Part shown: positions 8,067 through 16,814 of the stretch, in pieces
Position numbering within the stretch: the first letter of the stretch is position 1
How the letters are laid out: every line of letters begins with the position of its first letter
The notes under the pieces: model-generated
Seen by the model: the letters and a program-made list of their open reading frames with translations, nothing else
What the model was told of the DNA's origin: nothing
The model's database searches: none
Made by a program: the position numbers and the translations under genes
NCBI RefSeq assembly: GCF_008329585.1
Contig: NZ_NPKP01000007.1
Coordinates: 124,001-188,000 of the forward strand
Length of the DNA: 64,000 nucleotides
Source of the DNA: Mycolicibacterium sp. P9-22
GTDB taxonomy: Bacteria > Actinomycetota > Actinomycetes > Mycobacteriales > Mycobacteriaceae
Reading direction: 5' to 3'

Positions 8067-9664
8067 TGCCCGACCGACGCGGTTCGTTGGTGACGGGCGT
8101 AGTGCGCCACGATCGCCGAGCCGTCCGCTCGTGGGTCGGCCGCCGCGGTGAGCTGTCCGCTCGAGTCCGTGGTCACCACGTTGGCCTGGCCGAGCCCTTC
8201 GGTGTGCGGCGGTACCTCGTGCACCGAGAGGTCCGACGCCCGCAACGCCGCCAATGCCTCGCCGTCGGCGTCCGACTCGACGACGACGGTGTCCTCCGTT
8301 CCGCCCAGCATCTGTCGACCCACGATCGCGCGCGGCGCGGCGACGGCATCGGCGGCAGCCGCCCCGGCCAGCATGCGCAGGAACACCTGGGTGAGGATCT
8401 GCGGCTGACCTTGCCCGCCCATCGTCGCCAGCACGTGTCGCAGAGCACCATCCTCGGTCACCATCACCGGCATCAGCGTGTGCGCGGGACGCTTCCTGGG
8501 CGCCAACAGATTCGGCGACTGCCGCCGCAGCGAGAAGCTGGTGCCGCGGTCGTGGAACAGGATGCCGGTGCGCGGGTCGACCAGCCCTGACCCAAACGCG
8601 TGGTACACGCTCTGGATCAACGACACCGCCATGCCATCGCTGTCGACTGCGGCAATTCCCACCGTGTCGCCGCCCGGTACCGATGGTGCCGCGGTGGCGC
8701 CCACCAGAGAGGTGGCCGCGCGCAGATCGGCGTTCACCAGTGCCGCGACGTCCACTGCGGCGTAACGCGGATCAGCCAGGTGGTGTGATCGCAATCGGTT
8801 CGCGTGATGGAACAAACGCATCAGCGTGCCGATGCCGCCGTCCAGCGGAGCGTCGATGCCGAGTTCGTCGATGGCGCGCAACACCCGGAGCATCACGAAG
8901 CCCTGAGTGTTCGGCGGGCTGGTGTGTACGGTCAGGCCTCGGAAGCCTGCCGAGACGGGATCGCCGACCTCGGGCCGGAATTCGGCGAAGTCCGCGCCGT
9001 CGAGCACCGAACCGTGCGAGCGCAGGTACTCGACGGAGCGCGCCGCCACGCCACCGGTGTAGAACTCGTCGGGTCCGCCCTCGGCGAGCGCGGCGAAGGT
9101 CTCGGCCAGCGCCGGCTGCCGGAAGTGCTCGCCGAGTCGCAGGTCCCGACCACCTGGCCGGAACGCCCGGTCGAAGTCCTCGATCCCGTGCAGATCGGAA
9201 TTCTCCGGATCGACGAGGTGCGTACGCAGCGATGCCGGCACCGGGATTCCGTCCCTGGCGGTCTGCTCGGCGGGCCGCAGCAGACGGTCCCACGGTAGGC
9301 GGCCGCCGAATCGGCGCAGTGCTTCCCAGCCACGGACGCCGCCGGGAACGGTGACGGTGTCGGCGCCGCGATCCGGTAGCGCAGCGCCGTGCTCGGCGCG
9401 CATCGCGGCGACGTCGGTGGCCGCGGCCGCCCACCCCGAGGCATTGACGTGGCACACGGTGCCGTCGGGGGTACGCACCAGCGCGATCAGGTCACCGCCC
9501 AGTGCCACGTTGTGGGGGTAGACCACCGTGAGGACGGCGGCCGCGGCGATGGCAGCGTCGATGGCGTTTCCGCCATCGCGGTAGACCGCGGCGGCGGCTT
9601 CCGTCGCGGAGGCATGCGGTGTGGCAATGGCACCGGTGAAGGCGGTCGGCCGTGATGTGGACAC
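8063..9664 (-). CDS. Gamma-glutamyltransferase family protein
   Basis: A 533-residue Ntn-hydrolase of the gamma-glutamyltranspeptidase family, close to the family length. The large subunit starts with HASATEAAAAVYRDGGNAID and VYPHNVALGGD. The predicted autoprocessing/nucleophile threonine is in GGDTVGIAAVDSDGMAVSLI near residue 350, and the small subunit has the G-x-L-F-x-x-R-G-x-S-F segment. No signal peptide is visible, so it is probably cytoplasmic and would split imported gamma-glutamyl compounds. It follows the ABC importer genes, which suggests joint uptake and hydrolysis of glutathione-like or gamma-glutamyl peptides. Confidence 0.88.
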   Translation of the reverse strand: MSTSRPTAFTGAIATPHASATEAAAAVYRDGGNAIDAAIAAAAVLTVVYPHNVALGGDLIALVRTPDGTVCHVNASGWAAAATDVAAMRAEHGAALPDRGADTVTVPGGVRGWEALRRFGGRLPWDRLLRPAEQTARDGIPVPASLRTHLVDPENSDLHGIEDFDRAFRPGGRDLRLGEHFRQPALAETFAALAEGGPDEFYTGGVAARSVEYLRSHGSVLDGADFAEFRPEVGDPVSAGFRGLTVHTSPPNTQGFVMLRVLRAIDELGIDAPLDGGIGTLMRLFHHANRLRSHHLADPRYAAVDVAALVNADLRAATSLVGATAAPSVPGGDTVGIAAVDSDGMAVSLIQSVYHAFGSGLVDPRTGILFHDRGTSFSLRRQSPNLLAPRKRPAHTLMPVMVTEDGALRHVLATMGGQGQPQILTQVFLRMLAGAAAADAVAAPRAIVGRQMLGGTEDTVVVESDADGEALAALRASDLSVHEVPPHTEGLGQANVVTTDSSGQLTAAADPRADGSAIVAHYARHQRTASVGQ

Positions 9665-9717
9665 GGTTGGTCTGCTCCCCTCGTGGGGTCGTATCGATGA
9701 CGGGTTGTTGCGTGGTG

Positions 9718-10506
9718 TCAGTGGATGGTCGACAGGAACGCTTTGGTCCGCTCGTTCTTGGGGTTGGCGAACAGTTCGCCGGGCGGTGAGTCCTCGATGA
9801 TGCGGCCCGCGTCCATGACGATGATGCGGTCAGCGACGTCCCTGGCGAATCGCATCTCGTGGGTCACCACGAGCATCGTCATCTGGCCGCGTGCCAGTTC
9901 ACGCATCACTTCCAGAACTTCGCCGACCATCTCGACGTCGAGTGCGCTGGTGGGTTCGTCGAAGAGCATCACCTTCGGGCGCATGGCCAGCGCCCGAGCG
10001 ATCGCGACCCGCTGTTGTTGTCCACCCGACAGCTGGCTCGGGCGGGATTCGGCCTTGTCGCCCAACCCCACCCGCTCCAGCAGAGCGCGTGCGTCTTCTC
10101 GTGCCTTGGCCTTCGGCTGGCCGAGCACCCGGACGGGGCCGTTCCAGACGTTCTCCAATGCCGTCATGTGCGGGAACAGGTTGAAGTGCTGGAAGACGAA
10201 GCCGATCTCGCGCCGCCGGCGCGCCAGCTCGGCCACACCGACTTTGCGTTCCGAGCCCACCTCGCGATGCGCGATCGACACGCCGCCGACCAAAACCTCG
10301 CCGCTGTCCAGCTGCTCGAGGTTGTTCAACGACCGCAGCAGGGTGGTCTTGCCTGCCCCGGACGGACCGATGAGCACGACGACCTGACCACGTTCCACGT
10401 CGAGGTTCACATCGTTGAGGACGCGGCGTCCGCCGAGCGTGCAGCACCCGTTGCGCACCGACACGATGGGTACGTCGGTCGTCTCACGTAGGTCGTTCGC
10501 GCTCAT
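9718..10506 (-). CDS. Polar amino-acid ABC transporter ATPase (GlnQ-like)
   Basis: A 262-residue ATPase with Walker A GPSGAGKTT, Q-loop FQHFNLFPHMT, signature LSGGQQQRVAIARAL, Walker B VMLFDEPTSALD and a switch histidine in VVTHEM. These are typical of the GlnQ/HisP class for polar amino acids. The ATG at 10506 has GAGGGAG 5 nt upstream; another ATG at 10533 overlaps the permease stop as ATGA, so both starts may be used. The gene follows the permease and precedes the gamma-glutamyltransferase gene. Confidence 0.92.
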   Translation of the reverse strand: MSANDLRETTDVPIVSVRNGCCTLGGRRVLNDVNLDVERGQVVVLIGPSGAGKTTLLRSLNNLEQLDSGEVLVGGVSIAHREVGSERKVGVAELARRRREIGFVFQHFNLFPHMTALENVWNGPVRVLGQPKAKAREDARALLERVGLGDKAESRPSQLSGGQQQRVAIARALAMRPKVMLFDEPTSALDVEMVGEVLEVMRELARGQMTMLVVTHEMRFARDVADRIIVMDAGRIIEDSPPGELFANPKNERTKAFLSTIH

Positions 10507-10529
10507 GGCATCTCCCTCGGGTGCGGCAT

Positions 10530-11330
10530 TCATCCGTGTGGTTGCAGGGTTGCGTTGGCCGCAGCGGCCGGGCCCGATCGCCGCGCGCCCAGCAACCGCG
10601 CGGTGATGGGCACCCGAACCTCGAAGCCGAGCTGCCGGGTCAGCCGGTTCTCGATTCCCGCCTGGATGAACGTCCAGACCGTGGTCAACGCCAGGTAGTA
10701 GATGGCGGCGACGATGAAGATCTCGAACGTGTGGAACGTTGCCGAACTGATCTGCTGGGTGACCAGGAACATCTCGCTCACGCCGATGACCGACAGCACC
10801 GACGTGGTTTTCATCATCCCGTTGAACGAGTTGCCCATCGGCGGCACCATGACGCGCAGCGACTGCGGCACGATGATCCAGCGCATCAGCTTGGTGGGCG
10901 TCATGCCGAGTGACGCCGCCGCCTCGAACTGGCCCTTCGGCACCGAATCCAGTCCGGCCCTGATGATCTCGGCGATATAGGCGCTCTCGTTGATCATCAA
11001 CCCGATGATCGCGGCTTGGACGGCGGCCTTGACCGACAACCCGAGAATAGACGCGTCGTGGAACTGGTAGAGCCCGATGGCCGCCAGTCCGGTGTAGATG
11101 ATGACCAGCTGCACGAGCAGCGGGGTTCCCCGGATCACCCAAATATAGAACCCGGCGCACCAGCGCACCGGAGCCAGCCGTGATCGCCGCATCAGTGCCA
11201 CGGCCAGCCCGACGAGGGTGGCAAGGACCATGGCGACCGCGGAGATGACGATTGTGAGGATGAGCCCGTTGACGAACGGCTCGCTCGGCGCGAACAGCGA
11301 CTTCCAGAAGAAGGCCCAATCAAATTGCAT
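10530..11330 (-). CDS. Polar amino-acid ABC transporter permease
   Basis: A 266-residue inner-membrane permease of the HisM/GlnP class. It has hydrophobic segments near residues 20-45, 65-85, 100-120 and 200-225. The cytoplasmic EAA loop is EAAASLGMTPTKLMRWIIVP, the contact site for the ATPase. An AAGGGGA element precedes the ATG. Only one permease gene is present, so the transporter probably uses a homodimer. Confidence 0.92.
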   Translation of the reverse strand: MQFDWAFFWKSLFAPSEPFVNGLILTIVISAVAMVLATLVGLAVALMRRSRLAPVRWCAGFYIWVIRGTPLLVQLVIIYTGLAAIGLYQFHDASILGLSVKAAVQAAIIGLMINESAYIAEIIRAGLDSVPKGQFEAAASLGMTPTKLMRWIIVPQSLRVMVPPMGNSFNGMMKTTSVLSVIGVSEMFLVTQQISSATFHTFEIFIVAAIYYLALTTVWTFIQAGIENRLTRQLGFEVRVPITARLLGARRSGPAAAANATLQPHG

Positions 11331-11357
11331 GGGATTCCCCTTCGATGAACCGGCCGG

Positions 11358-12206
11358 TCATCCGGTGATGCCGAGGTCGCTCATGCCCCACTCGTCGAGG
11401 ATCTTCTTGTACGTCCCGTTGGCCTCGAGTTCGGTGAGCGCCTGTGCTATCGCGTCGTGCAGGGCGGTGTTGCCCTTCAGCGTGGCGGCGCCGATCTTGA
11501 TGGTGCCGAACGGCTCGCCCACCGGCGTGATCTTCGCCCCAGTCTTGGTGGCGTAGTAACCGAGGCTCTCGGCGGTGTCCATGTAGGCGTCGACCTGACC
11601 GTTCTGTACCTGCTGGATCGACACGTCGGACTGACTGGCGCGCGTGATGTCGACCGGGGCCTTGCCGGCGGCCGTGCACTTCTCCGACTGTTCTTGGGCC
11701 AGCGACTCTGCCGTGGTGGCGACCGCCAGCACCACCTTCTTGCCACACAGGCTGTCGTCCAGGCCGGTGATGTCGGCCGGCTTGTCCTCGGAGACCGCGA
11801 TACCGGTGCCGGAGAAAACGTATGGCACGAAGTCCACGACGGCCTCGCGCTCGGGCTTGATGTAGAGCTGGGCCATGATGACATCGCACTGCTTGGCCTG
11901 CAACGTGGGAATGACGGTGGCGAAGGAGGATTCGTGGAACTTGGCTGTAAGGCCCATCTGAGCGGCGAGCGCCTCTCCCAGTTCCACCTCGCTACCGATC
12001 AGCTTGCCCGACTCGTCGTGATAGACGTTCGGCGGGGTGCCGTCGTTCGGCGCGCAGATCGTGAGCGTATCGGCCTCCAGGATCGCGGGTGGCGAGACCT
12101 TCGCGGGACCCGTAGGGCTCGGCGCTGCCTCGTCCGGTGACGACGAACAACCCACGAGGCCGAAGAGTGCAACGCCGGCAAGGCCGGCGATCAACGTTGT
12201 CTTCAA
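11358..12206 (-). CDS. Amino-acid ABC transporter substrate-binding lipoprotein
   Basis: A 282-residue family 3 solute-binding protein. The signal peptide ends in the lipobox LFGLVGC-S, so the mature protein is a lipoprotein on the outer face of the membrane. The GSEVELGEALAAQMGL and QAKQCDVIMAQLYIKPEREAVVDF segments are typical of this family. A TTG at 12206 is chosen because GGAGGA lies 4-5 nt upstream and it gives a normal signal peptide; the GTG at 12323 would add 39 atypical residues across the operator. It is the first gene of the importer operon. Confidence 0.9.
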   Translation of the reverse strand: MKTTLIAGLAGVALFGLVGCSSSPDEAAPSPTGPAKVSPPAILEADTLTICAPNDGTPPNVYHDESGKLIGSEVELGEALAAQMGLTAKFHESSFATVIPTLQAKQCDVIMAQLYIKPEREAVVDFVPYVFSGTGIAVSEDKPADITGLDDSLCGKKVVLAVATTAESLAQEQSEKCTAAGKAPVDITRASQSDVSIQQVQNGQVDAYMDTAESLGYYATKTGAKITPVGEPFGTIKIGAATLKGNTALHDAIAQALTELEANGTYKKILDEWGMSDLGITG

Positions 12207-12262
12207 CTTTTCCTCCAGAGATAGAGCGGTCCTGTCGCGCGCCGTGCAGGTCAAGGCGGCTT

Positions 12263-12280
12263 CCCTATCGAACGATAGGG
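12263..12280. promoter_or_regulatory. Perfect palindromic operator upstream of the importer operon
   Basis: CCCTATCG-AA-CGATAGGG is a perfect 8-bp inverted repeat with a 2-bp spacer. It lies 57 bp upstream of the substrate-binding protein start and 93 bp downstream of the adjacent TetR gene. Size and symmetry fit a TetR dimer site, so this regulator probably controls the transport/gamma-glutamyltransferase operon. Confidence 0.7.
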
Positions 12281-12372
12281 CAACATCGGCCGCGAAGGAC
12301 CGGTTTGACGGAACTCGTAACACGGTTTACGCAGTCGTCACACGGACGCGCATGGTGACGCAGGTCGATGCG

Positions 12373-13050
12373 TTAGGTGACGGTGGCCATCTCGAGGTCG
12401 CCGAGGCGCGCACGCGTCACCTCGCGGATGTCCGGCAGCCTGGACTGGTCGACGAGCAGGGACCGCACGACGAAGTCCGCCGCCTGCAGGGGCCGCTCGT
12501 GCCGTACCGATCCCGACGGACCACCCTGTTCACGCAACGTCTCGAACAGCACGCCGTTGATCGCCCGCAGCACAAAGCTCGATTCGGATGGCACGAATTC
12601 GCCTTCCTGGCAACCACTGTCGATCATGCGCTCGATCTGGCTGTGGAAGAGCGCGATGCCCTCACGTTCGGCCGCGAACTCGTCGAGCGCGAGGACGGCG
12701 TCATGATAGAGGCCGCGCGCGTCGAAGGGCTGGACGAGGATCTCGCGGACATCGCACGCGATGGCCAGGTGCTGCTTCTCGGCCCAACTGGAATCCTCGC
12801 CAAGGCGTTGGTTCATCCGGTCGATCGAGGGCCCGAGGTCGAGTTCGACGAGAGTCCGGAAGATCTCGTGCTTGGCCTGGAAGTGATGGAACAGCGAGGG
12901 CTGCCGGATCGCAACCGCCTCGGCGATGTCACGCGTCGAAGTGCCGAAGTAACCGCGCTGGGCGAAAAGCACCGACGCCGACAGGAGAATGCGGCCGCGC
13001 GTCGACGACCAGTCCACGGCTCTCGGCTCCCAGCCCTTCCCGTACTTCAC
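12373..13050 (-). CDS. TetR-family transcriptional regulator of the importer operon
   Basis: A 225-residue TetR regulator with its HTH at residues about 17-63 (RGRILLSASVLFAQRGYFGT, then RQPSLFHHFQAKHEIF) and a long helical effector domain. It lies directly upstream of the importer operon in the same direction, with a perfect palindrome between them. The ligand may be a gamma-glutamyl compound or amino acid, but that is inference. The start is GTG. Confidence 0.88.
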   Translation of the reverse strand: MKYGKGWEPRAVDWSSTRGRILLSASVLFAQRGYFGTSTRDIAEAVAIRQPSLFHHFQAKHEIFRTLVELDLGPSIDRMNQRLGEDSSWAEKQHLAIACDVREILVQPFDARGLYHDAVLALDEFAAEREGIALFHSQIERMIDSGCQEGEFVPSESSFVLRAINGVLFETLREQGGPSGSVRHERPLQAADFVVRSLLVDQSRLPDIREVTRARLGDLEMATVT

Positions 13051-13083
13051 CCGTCAACTGTGACACACGGCCCCGGCGACCGA

Positions 13084-13557
13084 CTAAGACCCTGCCAGCG
13101 CGGCACACAGCGCCGCTAATGCCAGCGTGTGCAAGGGAATCCGGATGTAGAGCACGCGGTCCCACCGATGCTGAAGGCGGCGAACGTCCGTGGGAACTCG
13201 ACCCTCGGTCGCGGCCGCTGTGAGGACGCGGTTGATGGGGGCGCTCATACGCAAGAACACTGCCAGCCACACCAGCAGGCATCCCGCTGCTACGGCTGCG
13301 GAGATTGCGGCGACGGTCCGTCCTTCCACCGCGGCCGCTCCGGCACTCAGGGTCGCTGCTACGAGTGCGACGGCGAACGGTATCGGCATCCGCCGGTCAC
13401 CGTAACGGTGAATCTCACCCATCCGCGTCGTCAGCGTCCGGTCATCAGCGTCCGCAAGCGCGGGACGCAGCACCACCAAGGCGAACACTTCGGCACCGTA
13501 GGCGACAGCACCGGTCAAGATCGCAATGCCGGCCAGGACGTCACTGAGCACACGCAC
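13084..13557 (-). CDS. DUF1772-like small membrane protein
   Basis: A 157-residue protein with four predicted membrane segments (residues about 5-30, 58-78, 82-102 and 138-155). The P-I-N-R-V-L segment and the RRLQHRWDRVLYIR stretch before the last helix fit the DUF1772 family, related to anthrone-oxygenase-like membrane proteins. Function is not known. It is upstream of the TetR gene in the same orientation, with a 33-bp gap. Confidence 0.65.
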   Translation of the reverse strand: MRVLSDVLAGIAILTGAVAYGAEVFALVVLRPALADADDRTLTTRMGEIHRYGDRRMPIPFAVALVAATLSAGAAAVEGRTVAAISAAVAAGCLLVWLAVFLRMSAPINRVLTAAATEGRVPTDVRRLQHRWDRVLYIRIPLHTLALAALCAALAGS

Positions 13558-13655
13558 TCCTTCGACCGGCCTGAGTGTAGACGCCGCCGTCGGATGCGAA
13601 ATGGTCGCCAGTGGCTAACCAATGCAGTTGCGTCACAGCCCTGCCCGGCGTGTGC

Positions 13656-15257
13656 TCAATCCGGGAATTGAGCCCGCAGGGCGGTTTTGCGAAATTTGCC
13701 GGTAGCCGTGCGGGGAATCTCGGACACGAACTCGAAACGCTCCGGCACCTGCCATTTCGCGAAGTGGGCCAACAGGTGATTTCTGAGATCGCCTGGTTCG
13801 ACCGTGTGTCCGATCCGGGGAACTACGACCGCAAGTGGGCGCTCACCCCATCGAGGGTCGGGGATCGCGATGACTGCGGCCTCTGCTACCGCTCGGTGAT
13901 TCATCAGGTGGTTCTCCAGGTCTACCGAGGAGATCCATTCGCCTCCAGATTTCACCAGGTCCTTCACCCGGTCGGAGATACGGATACTGCCTCGTTGATC
14001 GATATGTACGACGTCACCCGTGCGAAACCAACCATCGGCGGTGAAGCTGTCAGCGCCCCGACCGTTGTGGTATCCCCCGGCAACCCAGGGCCCCCGTACT
14101 TCGAGCTCACCGACGGTTGTGTCGTCCCAATCGATCGGCGAGCCAGTGTCGTCGACCGCGCGGATCTCGATCAACGGAAGAGCAGTCCCTTGCCTGGCTC
14201 TATACGCGTATCGAGCGTCTGGATCGTCACCCTCCTGCGGTTCGCGTGGTAGCCGTGAAGTCGCTCCCAAAGGCGCGAGTTCCGTCATTCCCCACGCTTG
14301 TATGACGTCCAAGCCGTGCTTGTCGTAACCCTCGAACATCGAGCGGGGCACGGCTGCTCCGCCGACGATCAGCCGCTTGAGTCGTGATAGATCCCACCGA
14401 TGCGGTTCCGCATCGAGAGCGGCCAGCATTGCCATCCACACTGTGGGAACGCCCGCGGTCACGGTTACGTGCTCGGTCGCCAGCAAGTCGAGAACATTCA
14501 CGGGGTCGAGCAGAGGACCGGGCAGAATGATCGACGCACCAACGAGTGCGGCCGCATACGGCAAGCCCCATGCGTTGGCGTGAAACAACGGAACCACAGG
14601 TAGAACAGTGTCTTGCCTCGAGATTCCGATGACGTCGGGAAGCGCTGCGGCCATCGAGTGCAAAACCAGGGCACGGTGCGAGTACACGACGCCTTTGGGG
14701 CGTCCTGTCGTGCCCGAGGTGTAGCACATCACTGCCGGGCTCCGCTCATCGAGCGTCGGCCAGCCCATCGGTTCTGTTGTGGCGATGCAGGATTCGTAGC
14801 CGATCATCCCGTCTGGGATCGGCTGGCCGGACGTGACAACGATGACGTTCTTGAACGAGTGGTTCTTGATGACGCTTGAAGCAACATCCAACAACGATTC
14901 ATCGACGACGAGTATCGAGTCGCAGGCATCGTTGGCGATGAACGCCAGTTCATCAGGGTGTAGTCGTGGATTGAGGGTATGCAGGGTGGCACCCATTGCC
15001 GGTACTGCGAAGTACAGTTCGAGATGTTCGGCTTGATTCCACAGAAGGGTGGCCACCAGGTCACCCGGGCCAACTCCGAGACCCGCGAGAGCAGTCGCAA
15101 GATGCCTTGCACGGCGGGCGCATTCACCGAGATTGGATCTCACGATGCGACCGTCTGGTCGGCGTGTAACCACATCAGCATCAGTAAACAACTGCGCGCG
15201 TTCGACCAAAGTGGTCAGCGATAAGGGGTAGTCGTCCATTGTGAGCGCGTCAATCAT
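13656..15257 (-). CDS. Acyl-CoA synthetase (AMP-binding, FadD type)
   Basis: A 533-residue adenylate-forming enzyme that would activate a carboxylic acid with ATP and CoA. Motifs are the P-loop YTSGTTGRPKGVVYSH near residue 178, GWGMTEL-type A5 (QAWGMTELAPLG), the A7 DGWFRTGDV, A8 RISDRVKDLVKSGGEWIS and the A10 lysine in RTATGKFRKTAL. Length is typical of medium/long-chain or aromatic acyl-CoA ligases. It is cotranscribed downstream of the serine hydrolase gene (95-bp gap) and is probably under the same operator-controlled promoter. Confidence 0.92.
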   Translation of the reverse strand: MIDALTMDDYPLSLTTLVERAQLFTDADVVTRRPDGRIVRSNLGECARRARHLATALAGLGVGPGDLVATLLWNQAEHLELYFAVPAMGATLHTLNPRLHPDELAFIANDACDSILVVDESLLDVASSVIKNHSFKNVIVVTSGQPIPDGMIGYESCIATTEPMGWPTLDERSPAVMCYTSGTTGRPKGVVYSHRALVLHSMAAALPDVIGISRQDTVLPVVPLFHANAWGLPYAAALVGASIILPGPLLDPVNVLDLLATEHVTVTAGVPTVWMAMLAALDAEPHRWDLSRLKRLIVGGAAVPRSMFEGYDKHGLDVIQAWGMTELAPLGATSRLPREPQEGDDPDARYAYRARQGTALPLIEIRAVDDTGSPIDWDDTTVGELEVRGPWVAGGYHNGRGADSFTADGWFRTGDVVHIDQRGSIRISDRVKDLVKSGGEWISSVDLENHLMNHRAVAEAAVIAIPDPRWGERPLAVVVPRIGHTVEPGDLRNHLLAHFAKWQVPERFEFVSEIPRTATGKFRKTALRAQFPD

Positions 15258-15352
15258 CGTTTCTTCCTCTCTGTTTCGGATAGGTCACCTGTACTCGGCC
15301 GCTGTGTAGCGGGCACCGTGTGCGGCGGCTGCAGTAGGCCGTCGTCGTGTGC

Positions 15353-16519
15353 TTAGTCCGTGACTGCCGACTGAATGAGGTCGGCATAGCGCTGGTGGCG
15401 CTCGGAGCTGTATGAGTCCTCCATCAGGCCGGCAGAGAGAAACACATAGGAGATCTCGCGGTCAGGATCGACCCAGAAACATGTAGAGCCCGAACCTATT
15501 CCACCGAAAGTCGCCGGCGAAGACAGCACACCGAACGGATGCATAAAGACTCCGGATCCGCGAACATAGAAGCCCAGCCCCAGATTTGCGGGCATTTCTG
15601 GCCAGCCGCGCATTTGGCGGGTGTAGTCCCACAGACTGTTCGGCAGGTCTCCCGTGGCGATGGTGGTGGCCAATCGCAGAATCGCAGGACTCAGCACACG
15701 AACTCCGTCGAGTTCACCGCCGTGCCGCAGCGCCTCGGCGAATCGGAACCAATCCGCCGCGGTGGTGTAGGCGCCACCCGCTGGAATCTCCACTCCCTCG
15801 ACGGCGGCCGCAGCGCCCACTCCCTCTATCAATTCGGGGGCGAAGAGCGCGGGCCCGCGGTCACGGACGACCAGGGGAACCGCCCGTTCAGTCAGGTGTG
15901 CCCTCAGCCCGGCACCGAGTGAGGTGTCGAACATTCCGAGTGGCTCGATCAGATCGTCGTTCAGGATGCGCCCGAAGGTGCGACTGCCACCGTCCACTCG
16001 GCGCACGATCTCGGCCAGGACGCTATGTCCGAGGATCGCCGAATAGCTGATGGTGGTTCCCGGAACCGATTGCGGGACCATGGTGCAGACAGCGGCGGTG
16101 GTCGCCTGAATGTCGCCTATTACCTCGGGCGGAACTGGCGCACCCAAGGGCAACCCTGCCTTGTGCAACAGCAGATCCGCGATGGTCGTGTTGCCCTTGC
16201 CGTTTGCCGCGTACTCAGGGATGACCTCGCGGACCTGCGTGGTGAAGGCGATCTGCCCTCGATCGATGCATTGCAGCACAGCGACGCTGGTCATCGGCTT
16301 GAACATCGACATCGTGACGAAGACCGAGTCGAGTTGCACCGGACGTCCGGCCGCCCGATCGGCATATCCGATCGCCTCGTGGAGAATGACCTCACCGCGC
16401 CGGGCGACCAGGACCACCGCCCCGTCGTACATCTCGGCCGCGATATCGGATCTGATGGCCGCCGGGAGAAGCGAAAGACGTTCTGCGTCGATGCCAAGTG
16501 ATTGTGTGGCAGTGGCCAT
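15353..16519 (-). CDS. Class C beta-lactamase-like serine hydrolase
   Basis: A 388-residue serine hydrolase. The S-x-x-K nucleophile motif is SMFK (near residue 71), followed by a Y-S-A motif in TTISYSAILGHS. The C-terminal FGGIGSGS stands where class C enzymes have the KTG/HxG element. No signal peptide is present, so a cytoplasmic esterase or lactone hydrolase is more likely than antibiotic resistance. The ATG at 16519 has AAAGGA 7 nt upstream; an upstream start at 16570 would add 17 residues. With the ligase and the divergent crotonase it probably belongs to a catabolic route. Confidence 0.85.
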   Translation of the reverse strand: MATATQSLGIDAERLSLLPAAIRSDIAAEMYDGAVVLVARRGEVILHEAIGYADRAAGRPVQLDSVFVTMSMFKPMTSVAVLQCIDRGQIAFTTQVREVIPEYAANGKGNTTIADLLLHKAGLPLGAPVPPEVIGDIQATTAAVCTMVPQSVPGTTISYSAILGHSVLAEIVRRVDGGSRTFGRILNDDLIEPLGMFDTSLGAGLRAHLTERAVPLVVRDRGPALFAPELIEGVGAAAAVEGVEIPAGGAYTTAADWFRFAEALRHGGELDGVRVLSPAILRLATTIATGDLPNSLWDYTRQMRGWPEMPANLGLGFYVRGSGVFMHPFGVLSSPATFGGIGSGSTCFWVDPDREISYVFLSAGLMEDSYSSERHQRYADLIQSAVTD

Positions 16520-16608
16520 GTTGAATTCCTTTGTTAGTTGAAATCGGTGGCTTCGCTGCGTTATTCGCATGTTCAGCGGTCCCGGCGTGAGCTCGGGTCT
16601 GCGCCCAG

Positions 16609-16640
16609 ATCAGGATGATGCACATCATCCTGATTGTCAA
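16609..16640 (-). promoter_or_regulatory. Operator/promoter of the serine hydrolase-acyl-CoA ligase operon
   Basis: ATCAGGATGATG-CA-CATCATCCTGAT (16609-16634) is a 12-bp inverted repeat with a 2-bp spacer. Read on the minus strand it is preceded by TTGACA (16640-16635), a -35-like element. The same arrangement occurs on the plus strand about 110 bp away. Confidence 0.75.
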
Positions 16641-16713
16641 CGGCCAAACGGGTCTGCACCACCGGGCACTTCGATGCGGCAGCACCTGACAACCCATAAC
16701 GGCGCGGGAGGGA

Positions 16714-16746
16714 TTGACATTCAGGATGATGTGCATCATCCTGAAT
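16714..16746 (+). promoter_or_regulatory. Operator/promoter of the crotonase-TetR operon
   Basis: ATTCAGGATGATG, a 2-bp centre, then CATCATCCTGAAT (16719-16746) forms a perfect 13-bp inverted repeat. TTGACA at 16714-16719 directly precedes it, so the operator would occupy the spacer and -10 region and block RNA polymerase when bound. It shares its core with the site at 16609-16634. The TetR encoded at 17767 is the best candidate ligand-responsive repressor. Confidence 0.75.
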
Positions 16747-16814
16747 GGAGATTGCCGAACACGCTGTAACCCCGCTTCGGGGTGCGCGGCGCCCGAGAAT
16801 AAGGAAACCAACCG

